A stretch of 7,493 bases of DNA, from positions 3,979 to 11,471 of the forward strand of contig DAUP01000011.1 in the NCBI GenBank assembly GCA_002505185.1, written 5' to 3'. This DNA is from Ferroplasmaceae archaeon UBA567 (GTDB taxonomy: Archaea > Thermoplasmatota > Thermoplasmata > Thermoplasmatales > Thermoplasmataceae). A model generated the notes under the pieces. It saw only the letters and a list, made by a program, of their open reading frames with translations. It was not told the origin of the DNA and made no database searches. The position numbers and the translations under genes were made by a program. Positions 1-5,360 of this stretch are shown one piece after another (within the stretch, counting starts at the first letter, position 1; the number at the start of each line of letters is the position of its first letter).

Positions 1-3
1 GAA

Positions 4-11
4 TTTTATAA
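4..11 (+). promoter_or_regulatory. TATA box of the serA-aminotransferase operon
   Basis: An archaeal TATA-like element (tttataa) is centred near position 8. That is about 24 bases before the ATG at 32, the spacing expected if transcription starts at or beside the start codon. Any BRE lies at or beyond the window edge. This spacing is the main reason for choosing the upstream ATG for the first gene. Confidence 0.5.
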
Positions 12-31
12 CGGGAAAGAAATTATTATTA

Positions 32-955
32 ATGATAATGCCATCACCTCCTATGTACGGAAAGGTACTAATATGCGACCCTGTAGACAGTATAATGATA
101 GACAAATTAAAGGATAAATTTGAAATTGATTATAAACCTGCGATATCTCCAAAAGAACTGCTTAGCGCAATAGAAGATTATGATGTTGTGGTTGTAAGAA
201 GCAGAACAAAAATTACAAAGGATATCATTGCAAATGGGAAAAAACTGAAAATAATTGCAAGGGCGGGAATTGGTGTTGATAATATAGATACGGATTATGC
301 CGAGGAAAAGCACATAAAAGTTGTATACGCACCCGGGTCTTCAACGGAAAGCGTTGTTGAAATTACGCTTGCCATGATGGTTATTGGTGCCAGATCGCTT
401 TATAAGGGAATAGAAAATACAAAGAAAAATGATTTTACAAAGCTAAAAGGAATAGAACTTGAGGGAAAGACACTTGGTATATTAGGTTTTGGAAGAATCG
501 GAAAAGCAATAGTTGATGCTTCCAGGACGTTCAAAATGAAATTTATTGCATATGATCCAATGCCTGTGGAATACCCAGAATATGTAAAGAAGGTGTCTCT
601 CGAGGAATTATTAAAAGAGTCCGATGTAATATCCATAAACGTAACCATGAGGAAAGACTCTCCATATATTTTAAATGACCCTGATCTTGCAAAATTAAAG
701 GATGGGGTAATAATAGTCAATACCTCCAGGGCCAGGGCAATAAATGGTAAAGATATGCTAAAATATCTCAAAAACGGTAAAATATCTGCTTTTGTGAGTG
801 ATGTTTTCTGGGATGAACCGGCAAAGGAGGATTACGAGATTGAAATGCTCAAATTGGATAACGTTATGATCACACCGCATTTGGGTGCGCAGACCAGGGA
901 AGCGCAGAAGAGAATTGCCATAATGACTGCCGACAATATAATAAATGAGTGGTAA
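32..955 (+). CDS. serA: D-3-phosphoglycerate dehydrogenase, short form without ACT domain
   Basis: This is an NAD-dependent D-2-hydroxyacid dehydrogenase. It most likely oxidises 3-phosphoglycerate to 3-phosphohydroxypyruvate, the first step of phosphorylated serine synthesis, in the cytosol. The N-terminal substrate-domain half opens with KVLICDPVD (11-19) and contains ARAGIGVDNID (76-86). The Rossmann motif GFGRIG is at 152-157. The catalytic triad is visible as Arg233 (NTSRARAIN), Glu262 (DVFWDEP) and His283 (TPHLGAQTREAQ), with the Arg-to-Glu spacing of E. coli SerA. At 307 residues it ends where ACT or ASB regulatory domains begin in longer SerA proteins, so serine feedback through those domains is not expected. 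The region 202-212 reads INVTMRKDSPY, where many relatives have a His in an HxP or HVT motif. The DVFW and TSRA details resemble crenarchaeal SerA. Start choice: ATG 32 fits the TATA spacing, ATG 38 is possible, and ATG 53 matches the usual family N-terminus but would need a 21-base leader without a Shine-Dalgarno sequence. Hydroxypyruvate or glyoxylate reductase is the main alternative. Confidence 0.88.
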   Translation: MIMPSPPMYGKVLICDPVDSIMIDKLKDKFEIDYKPAISPKELLSAIEDYDVVVVRSRTKITKDIIANGKKLKIIARAGIGVDNIDTDYAEEKHIKVVYAPGSSTESVVEITLAMMVIGARSLYKGIENTKKNDFTKLKGIELEGKTLGILGFGRIGKAIVDASRTFKMKFIAYDPMPVEYPEYVKKVSLEELLKESDVISINVTMRKDSPYILNDPDLAKLKDGVIIVNTSRARAINGKDMLKYLKNGKISAFVSDVFWDEPAKEDYEIEMLKLDNVMITPHLGAQTREAQKRIAIMTADNIINEW

Positions 956-2073
956 AATTGCTTCTTATACCTGGCCCTGTAGAGGTGCCATTTTCTGTCT
1001 CAAATGCAGGGTCATTTGTTTCAAACCACCGCTCCTCAGAATTCAAGAATATAGTAAGGGAAAACGAGGCATTGCTGAATAAATTTTCCGGGGCGTATAA
1101 AACTGTTATGGTTACCGGGTCTGGAACATTGGCCGTGGAAACCATGGTATTCTCACTTATAAATGACAATGACCGTATACTGTCCATCAGCTATGGCAAC
1201 TTTGGAGAACGGCTTATAGATTCAATAGCCAAAAAAACAGGCAATACGCAGTTCATAAAATACGATAAATTGGATATGCGCTCCCTTCTCAATGAAATCA
1301 GGAGCAGAGAATATGACAAGCTGTTCCTTGTTCACAATGAAACCTCAAATGGAACTGCCATAAGGGATATGTCAGAGATTAAAAAAATCGTCAGTGACAA
1401 GGGTGCAAAGCTGCTTGTAGATGATGTATCTGGCTTTGGTGGATATAATATGGATATGCAAGGCATCTATGCCATGGTTACAAGCAGCCAGAAAAATCTG
1501 GCAGCCATTCCTGGAATCGGCATAATATTTCTTTCGGAACAAGCATACAATGACATAAATTCATCACCGCCGGTAAATGTTCCATTTTACCTTGATTTAA
1601 AAACATCTCTAAAATTTTTAGAAAAGGCCGAGACAGCATATACTCCATCAACAGGGTCTTTTATGTCATTGAACCTCGCACTTAAAATTCTTGATAAGGA
1701 AGGTTTTGATAACCGGGTTAAGAGGATAGCTGCATCTGCAGATTTTATAAGAAATACCCTTATGAGCAACGATGTCAAAATATTTGGTGATGATAATATA
1801 TATTCCAATACTGTTATCTGCTTTTACAGTAATGACTCAGATATAATTAAAAAATTAGAAACATGTGGGATAACCATTTCAAAGGGAATGGGAAAAATTG
1901 CAGATAAAACACTCAGAATAGGCACAATGGGAATGATAAATAACCATTATATTGGAAAATTCCTGAACACATATTTAAGTCTTGCAGGTAAAAATGTAAT
2001 TATAAAGGAAGATGATATTCCAGTTACCACCCAGCTGCCGGATTTTTTAATAGATGATGTCAATCTAGCCTGA
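949..2073 (+). CDS. class-V PLP aminotransferase, probable phosphoserine or serine aminotransferase
   Basis: This is a fold-type I PLP enzyme of the alanine-glyoxylate / serine-pyruvate aminotransferase family. The opening LLLIPGPVEVP is typical of the family. Other landmarks are VTGSGTLAVE (55-64) for cofactor phosphate binding, HNETSNGT (129-136), the PLP-ring aspartate in LLVDDVSGFGG (155-165), the Schiff-base Lys182 in SSQKN, and Arg323 in LRIGTMG for the substrate carboxylate. The 374-residue length is normal. The GTG start at 949 overlaps the serA stop by 7 bases, which indicates translational coupling and one operon. With serA upstream, the likely job is converting 3-phosphohydroxypyruvate plus an amino donor to phosphoserine, as class-V enzymes do in some archaea lacking a classical SerC. 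Serine-glyoxylate or serine-pyruvate transamination is equally compatible with the motifs, so no symbol is given. The last 25 residues or so (after AGKNVII) extend past the recognisable fold and have no motif I know. The 3' end overlaps the convergent AlaX gene by 14 bases. Confidence 0.85.
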   Translation: MVKLLLIPGPVEVPFSVSNAGSFVSNHRSSEFKNIVRENEALLNKFSGAYKTVMVTGSGTLAVETMVFSLINDNDRILSISYGNFGERLIDSIAKKTGNTQFIKYDKLDMRSLLNEIRSREYDKLFLVHNETSNGTAIRDMSEIKKIVSDKGAKLLVDDVSGFGGYNMDMQGIYAMVTSSQKNLAAIPGIGIIFLSEQAYNDINSSPPVNVPFYLDLKTSLKFLEKAETAYTPSTGSFMSLNLALKILDKEGFDNRVKRIAASADFIRNTLMSNDVKIFGDDNIYSNTVICFYSNDSDIIKKLETCGITISKGMGKIADKTLRIGTMGMINNHYIGKFLNTYLSLAGKNVIIKEDDIPVTTQLPDFLIDDVNLA

Positions 2074-2776
2074 AACTTAGCCTTTTGTGTCCTTTTCCCT
2101 TATTTTCTATTTTCAGCATTTCTATTTTTCCCACTTCCTTAGTATTGTGCACATGGGTTCCACCGTCCGCCTGAAAATCGAAGTTTTCAATTTCTATAAT
2201 GCGAACAACAGGCAGCTTCTCTATTAATTGTCTCCCAGGTTCAGTTCTGGCAATTCCGGGAATTTCAAGGGCCTCTTTGCTGGTAATTTCCCGTTCGAAC
2301 ACTTTCAGCCCAGAATTTACAATTTCATTTGCCTTTGAAATAATTTCGGTTATCAATTCTCTGTCAATTATATCAAAACTGAAATCAACTCTTGCATGGT
2401 CATTATATATCTGGCCACCTGTCAGAAGCCCATTTTTATAATCATTACTCACAACGCCATCTATGATGTGTACCGCAGTGTGGTATCTCATATGTATATA
2501 CCTCCTGTTCCAGTCAATTATCCCGTGAACCGAATCTCCCTGCGATATACCTTTCAGATCTTCTGTTATATGCATTATTTCTCCATTTTCCTGTTTAACA
2601 TCCACTATGCTTATTTCACCATTTTTGCTCTTAAGTATGCCTGTGTCATTTGGTTGACCTCCACTACTTGGATAAAATAGGGTTTTATCCAGCATTATAT
2701 AATCATCCCCAACTGAAACCACAGAAGCGTCAAATTCCTTCCCATACATGTCCGTATAATATAGTTTCTTGGTCAT
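2060..2776 (-). CDS. alaX: alanyl-tRNA editing protein AlaX (AlaX-M type)
   Basis: This is a free-standing homologue of the AlaRS editing domain. It hydrolyses mischarged Ser-tRNA(Ala), and possibly Gly-tRNA(Ala), in trans. The N-terminal beta-rich domain ends in the family signature FYPSSGGQPND (34-44). The SAD/editing domain carries the zinc-binding HTAVH (His99, His103) and C-terminal DGGTHVHNTKEVG (204-216), with His208 as a further ligand. The 238-residue length suits AlaX-M: longer than the minimal AlaX-S, without the coiled-coil extension of AlaX-L. The usual Cys of the CxxxH motif is Asp204 here. I believe Asp is a recurring AlaX variant but cannot confirm it. The ATG at 2776 has a TATA box about 26 bases upstream and no Shine-Dalgarno sequence, so the mRNA is probably leaderless. 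The gene diverges from the disulfide oxidoreductase gene and converges on the aminotransferase with a 14-base overlap. Confidence 0.9.
   Translation of the reverse strand: MTKKLYYTDMYGKEFDASVVSVGDDYIMLDKTLFYPSSGGQPNDTGILKSKNGEISIVDVKQENGEIMHITEDLKGISQGDSVHGIIDWNRRYIHMRYHTAVHIIDGVVSNDYKNGLLTGGQIYNDHARVDFSFDIIDRELITEIISKANEIVNSGLKVFEREITSKEALEIPGIARTEPGRQLIEKLPVVRIIEIENFDFQADGGTHVHNTKEVGKIEMLKIENKGKGHKRLSFRLD
2083..2129 (+). terminator. possible oligo-T termination zone for the serine operon, inside alaX
   Basis: Downstream of the aminotransferase stop the plus strand carries T runs at 2083-2086, 2093-2096, 2103-2106, 2110-2113 and 2125-2129. Archaeal RNA polymerase terminates at such T tracts without a hairpin. 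These bases also encode the lysine-rich C-terminus of AlaX on the other strand, so the runs may only reflect AAA codons. The call rests on position and composition. Confidence 0.35.
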
Positions 2777-2796
2777 TGGTTTAGTAATATTATTTC

Positions 2797-2808
2797 TTAT
2801 ATTAATTT
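2797..2808 (-). promoter_or_regulatory. TATA box for alaX
   Basis: Read on the minus strand, aaattaatataa is centred about 26 bases before the alaX ATG at 2776, the archaeal spacing for a leaderless transcript. The divergent intergenic region (2777-2883) holds this element and the one for the disulfide oxidoreductase gene, with about 43 bases between them. Confidence 0.5.
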
Positions 2809-2850
2809 ACTTTGAAATTATATAAACACACATATTTGTGCAGTAATACT

Positions 2851-2859
2851 TTTATATTA
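2851..2859 (+). promoter_or_regulatory. TATA box for the disulfide oxidoreductase gene
   Basis: The element tttatatta is centred about 29 bases before ATG 2884. It predicts a start within a few bases of the initiation codon. No Shine-Dalgarno sequence is present between it and the gene. Confidence 0.55.
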
Positions 2860-2883
2860 TAATAAAATATCAGTTAGATAACT

Positions 2884-3546
2884 ATGAGTTTAATAAGAGA
2901 AGAGGATGCAAAATTCCTGAAAGAAGATTTCGAGAAAAAATTAAAAAATACGGTAGATTTAGTTGTATTTACATCAGAAGGCAGTGATTGCAGGTATTGC
3001 AAGGATACCCTTGCACTGGTGGACGAGGTTGGTGCTTTATCTGACAAAATAAATGTCATTAAATACGTTTATGAGAAAGATAAGGAAATGGTAGAGAAAT
3101 ATGGTGTAGAGAAATACCCTGCTACAATTGTAGCCAGGCATGATGATCAGGACGGTAGAATAATTTATTATGGAATTCCTTCCGGATATGAATTTGGGTC
3201 ATTGATAGAGGATCTGGAAAATGTCTCAGTCGGTGAAGCAGACGTTTCCAAAAAAGCCGTAGAGCTTATATCAAAAATAGAAAAACCGGTTACAATAAAG
3301 GTTTATGTAACACCAACATGCCAGTACTGCCCTAAGGCTGTTATTACTGCACATAAATTTGCATTGATGAACAAAAACATAAAAAGTGAAATGATAGAAT
3401 CCCTGGAATTTGACAAAGAGGCATCAGACGCAGGAGTTTCAGCAGTGCCACACATAGTAATAAATGATGACGTAACATTCCCTGGTGCATATCCGGATGA
3501 CCAGTTTGCCGAATATGTAATGGAAGCATACAATCATCAGGAATAA
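2884..3546 (+). CDS. pdo: protein disulfide oxidoreductase (two-thioredoxin-fold, glutaredoxin-like)
   Basis: This is a cytosolic thiol-disulfide oxidoreductase of the archaeal PDO family, which makes, breaks or rearranges disulfides in intracellular proteins. Two thioredoxin-like units are visible. The first has active site CRYC (Cys36, Cys39) after the strand VDLVVFTSEG and a cis-proline at KYPATIV (Pro79). The second has CQYC (Cys146, Cys149) after IKVYVTPT and a cis-proline at AVPHIVI (Pro189). The 220-residue length is typical for the family (about 225). It lacks a signal peptide or membrane segment, so it acts inside the cell. In relatives the C-terminal site is usually the more reactive one and often reads CPYC, so CQYC here is a mild difference. 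It is a single-gene unit between the divergent alaX and the tRNA-Thr gene, with T-rich sequence following the stop. A thioredoxin-reductase partner is not in this window. Confidence 0.92.
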   Translation: MSLIREEDAKFLKEDFEKKLKNTVDLVVFTSEGSDCRYCKDTLALVDEVGALSDKINVIKYVYEKDKEMVEKYGVEKYPATIVARHDDQDGRIIYYGIPSGYEFGSLIEDLENVSVGEADVSKKAVELISKIEKPVTIKVYVTPTCQYCPKAVITAHKFALMNKNIKSEMIESLEFDKEASDAGVSAVPHIVINDDVTFPGAYPDDQFAEYVMEAYNHQE

Positions 3547-3577
3547 ATTTATAATTTTATTTCCTAATAAATGCAAA

Positions 3578-3587
3578 TTTTATATAA
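3578..3587 (+). promoter_or_regulatory. TATA box for the tRNA-Thr gene
   Basis: The strong element ttttatataa is centred near 3583, about 27 bases before the mature tRNA 5' end at 3610. This suggests transcription starts very near the mature end, with little or no 5' leader. The surrounding T-rich stretch (3547-3595) may also terminate transcription from the gene upstream. Confidence 0.6.
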
Positions 3588-3609
3588 TAATTTTTAATAC
3601 ACTAACTAC

Positions 3610-3683
3610 GCCATCGTAGCTCAGCATGGTAGAGCGGCTGATTTGTAATCAGCAGGTCGGGGGATCGAATCCCTCCGATGGCT
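3610..3683 (+). tRNA. tRNA-Thr (anticodon UGU)
   Basis: A complete cloverleaf of 74 bases including the discriminator. The acceptor stem GCCATCG/CGATGGC is perfect over 7 pairs. The D stem GCTC/GAGC encloses a 9-base loop, and the anticodon stem GCTGA/TCAGC encloses loop TTTGTAA with anticodon TGT at 3644-3646. The T stem GGGGG/CCCTC has one G-T pair and loop ATCGAAT. The 5-base variable region makes it class I. The discriminator is T (U73), with G1-C72 and C2-G71; these match what is known of archaeal threonyl-tRNA identity. CCA is not encoded and there is no intron, so CCA must be added by the nucleotidyltransferase. The UGU anticodon reads ACA and, by wobble, other ACN codons. Confidence 0.97.
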
Positions 3684-3713
3684 TTACATTAACAATTATC
3701 TGAAACTTAATTA

Positions 3714-3719
3714 TTTTTT
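3714..3719 (+). terminator. oligo-T terminator of the tRNA-Thr gene
   Basis: A run of six T lies 31 bases after the tRNA 3' end with no hairpin needed, as expected for archaeal termination. The rest of 3684-3751 holds nothing else I can identify. Confidence 0.5.
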
Positions 3720-3751
3720 GGATGCAATAGATTTAATTATCACATGTATGT

Positions 3752-4960
3752 TTAATATATTGTGCCAATCTCGGAATACATGGATCTGATTGTCTTTCCT
3801 TTCCTGAAACGGTCCGCAGAAAAATAGCGCCAGTCAAATGGTGCTTTATCGGGATCCTGCAATGTGAGCATGTCGGCAACAATTCTGCCGTAGGCGGGAG
3901 AAAGTTTAAACCCATGTCCGCTCAAACCAGCACAGACATAAACATTCTTGAGCCCTATTTCTGAAAGTGAATCTATTATAGCCTGCCCGTCTGGAGACAT
4001 ATCATACAGTCCCGATACAGTGGAAATCACTGAGGCATTTTCCATCCCAGGCAACCTTTCGGTTAATTTTTCCAGATATTTTTCTATATATTCATCGTTT
4101 ATATGATTTTCAACATCACCATCAGGGTCAAATTTTGTCCGGTCTATCAGTGGGTCAAGGCTCCCTATTGCAGTAACTGATGTCCCCTCCATTTTGTAGT
4201 ATGCCGATTTCTGTGGATCCCACAGGGTAGGTTTTATGCCCTTATATATTTCAGGGCGCCTGAGGTATATTGTATCGTGTACAGAAGCATATATTGGTAA
4301 AAGGTCACCCTCAGCAATACCTGCTTTGTTCAACAATTTATTGGTCCATACGTTGGTTGCCATAACAACAGCATCTGCATTATAACTTTCTCCCCTGTCT
4401 GTTTCTACAGTTGTTTTCCCATTAACTGGCACAATATTCGTGACAGACCTGCCTGTAATTATTTCTGTACCATACTTTACTGCCGCAGAGGCATAGGCAT
4501 TGGAGGTAGCTACCGGGTCTGCATAGCCGCTGTCTGGCTCATATAAAATATAATCAAAATCACTGGAATCAATATCCGGAAAAAACTCCCGGACTTTTTC
4601 TACCGGTATTTCTTGCTCATCAATCCCAAGACCCCTTAGCATCTTAAAATTCTCTCTGGCAGTGTCCACATTAACACCGTTGAATGGAAACACCATGCCT
4701 GTTTTTGTAAAGCCTGAATATCCAATATAACTAAAATTCATAAATTCCTTTATGGAATAAAGCGCCATGGATGAGATCAACTCATTACTATAATGGGTTC
4801 TTACAAGGGCACTTGATTTTCCTGTGTTGCCTGAAGCTATACTCCCTCTTTCTATCAATCTGACTTTTTTTCCACGACTAGCAAGATTATATGCTATACT
4901 GCATCCGGAACTGCCACCACCTATAACTATAACAGAATTTATAGATTTGTCACTGACCAC
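3752..4960 (-). CDS. FAD-dependent amino-acid oxidoreductase, sarcosine oxidase beta / DAO family
   Basis: This is a soluble flavoenzyme of the DAO superfamily that oxidises a secondary or D-amino acid (sarcosine, dimethylglycine, D-proline and similar are candidates) to the imine. The N-terminal FAD site is SVIVIGGGSSGCSIAYNLASRG (split as 9-18 and 19-30), with GGGSSG at 14-19 and the ribose-binding acidic residue Glu38. The segment SSALVRTHYSNE (49-60) and the C-terminal GLSGHGFKLSPAYGR (345-359) are hallmarks of the SoxB / dimethylglycine dehydrogenase branch. VSGLYDMSPDGQAIID (315-330) is also typical. The 402-residue length is normal, and no C-terminal folate domain is present. The GTG start at 4960 is placed by the TATA box 24 bases upstream and by the short distance to the FAD motif. 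No alpha, gamma or delta sarcosine oxidase subunit lies nearby, so it probably works alone or with an electron acceptor encoded elsewhere. The substrate cannot be read from sequence. Confidence 0.85.
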   Translation of the reverse strand: MVSDKSINSVIVIGGGSSGCSIAYNLASRGKKVRLIERGSIASGNTGKSSALVRTHYSNELISSMALYSIKEFMNFSYIGYSGFTKTGMVFPFNGVNVDTARENFKMLRGLGIDEQEIPVEKVREFFPDIDSSDFDYILYEPDSGYADPVATSNAYASAAVKYGTEIITGRSVTNIVPVNGKTTVETDRGESYNADAVVMATNVWTNKLLNKAGIAEGDLLPIYASVHDTIYLRRPEIYKGIKPTLWDPQKSAYYKMEGTSVTAIGSLDPLIDRTKFDPDGDVENHINDEYIEKYLEKLTERLPGMENASVISTVSGLYDMSPDGQAIIDSLSEIGLKNVYVCAGLSGHGFKLSPAYGRIVADMLTLQDPDKAPFDWRYFSADRFRKGKTIRSMYSEIGTIY

Positions 4961-4978
4961 TATATTTCATATTTAATC

Positions 4979-4988
4979 TATATAAAAA
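4979..4988 (-). promoter_or_regulatory. TATA box for the FAD oxidoreductase gene
   Basis: On the minus strand tttttatata is centred about 24 bases before the GTG at 4960. This predicts a leaderless mRNA beginning with GTG and supports that start. The element sits in the 69-base gap after the small gene at 5030-5296, so this gene need not depend on read-through. Confidence 0.55.
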
Positions 4989-5029
4989 TCTTGCTTAAGA
5001 GACAAATTTAAAAATTGAGGGACTAAATC

Positions 5030-5296
5030 CTAATTAAAATATGTTGTTTTGCCCTTATCATCATCCTTATTTTTGGCTATTATATTTTCTTCCTCAAATT
5101 CAATATATGAAATTGTACCCACAGGTATGAGCCGTAGTTTTGACTTTCCACCTGAATCTATTCTTAATACAAGAGATCCCTCCTCACCAAGGATTGCATA
5201 TCCAACGTATTCGCCTTCGGTGATCAGTGGCTTGTCATCCCCACTTGATGAAACAATGGTGTATTTCCCACCTTTTTTAATTTCTATCATATCCAT
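5030..5296 (-). CDS. small beta-rich protein of unknown function
   Basis: An 88-residue soluble protein that I cannot name with confidence. It alternates short beta-strand-like segments with Gly-rich turns: KYTIVSSSG (11-19), EGEYVGYAILGEEGSLVLRI (27-46) and KLRLIPVGTISYIEFEEE (53-70). This pattern suggests a small barrel such as an Sm-like or SH3-like fold. I have an impression of similar short proteins in other Euryarchaeota with the same 'EGxxxGYxxLGxEGxxxxxI...LRLIPxxxI' layout, but this is memory, not a search. The C-terminal tail after about residue 70 is charged (EEEN...KNKDDDKGK) and probably disordered. There is no signal peptide or membrane segment. The start is the ATG at 5296, with a possible TATA 23 bases upstream; ATG 5290 (residue 3) is an alternative. 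It lies 69 bases upstream of the FAD oxidoreductase on the same strand and diverges from aroD. The coding pattern and clean N-terminus make it a real gene. Confidence 0.7.
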   Translation of the reverse strand: MDMIEIKKGGKYTIVSSSGDDKPLITEGEYVGYAILGEEGSLVLRIDSGGKSKLRLIPVGTISYIEFEEENIIAKNKDDDKGKTTYFN

Positions 5297-5313
5297 GGCT
5301 GGATATAATATTC

Positions 5314-5323
5314 TATGTAAAAA
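5314..5323 (-). promoter_or_regulatory. possible TATA box for the small beta-rich protein gene
   Basis: On the minus strand tttttacata is centred about 23 bases before ATG 5296, with cc just upstream as a weak BRE-like context. It is a poorer TATA match than the others here. Confidence 0.35.
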
Positions 5324-5325
5324 GG

Positions 5326-5335
5326 TTTATTATAT
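5326..5335 (+). promoter_or_regulatory. TATA box candidate 1 for aroD
   Basis: tttattatat is centred about 28 bases before the upstream aroD ATG at 5359, compatible with a leaderless transcript from that start. It lies only a few bases from the divergent element of the small gene on the minus strand. Confidence 0.4.
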
Positions 5336-5351
5336 CATGATTTGTAAATAA

Positions 5352-5360
5352 TTTTTATAT
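5352..5360 (+). promoter_or_regulatory. TATA box candidate 2 for aroD
   Basis: tttttatat is centred about 24 bases before the internal in-frame ATG at 5380 and overlaps the upstream ATG itself. If this is the working TATA box, aroD starts at residue 8 of the longer frame. Confidence 0.4.

Noticed and set aside
43..52. The ten bases atcacctcct are identical to the 3' end of 16S rRNA (anti-Shine-Dalgarno), just before ATG 53.
   Set aside because: It is in the sense orientation, so it would be an anti-SD copy, not a ribosome binding site. No other 16S-like sequence flanks it, and it reads as codons for Ser-Pro-Pro in the chosen frame. A chance match is the simplest view.
400..771. Minus-strand open frame of 123 codons inside serA.
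   Set aside because: It is antisense to the Rossmann domain of serA, rich in Ser and Phe as expected from reversed Lys/Gly codons, and without promoter support.
2396..2680. Plus-strand open frame of 94 codons inside alaX.
   Set aside because: It lies wholly antisense to the well-supported AlaX editing domain and its translation has no recognisable motif.
3733..3915. Minus-strand open frame near the 3' end of the FAD oxidoreductase.
   Set aside because: It overlaps the conserved GLSGHGFKLSP region of the flavoenzyme in another frame and shows no motif of its own.
5049..5351. Open frame of 100 codons on the plus strand opposite the small beta-rich gene.
   Set aside because: Its Ser/Pro-rich content mirrors the antisense of a Gly/Glu/Lys-rich protein, it has no domain, and its start has no TATA at the right distance. 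The minus-strand frame has the protein-like pattern.
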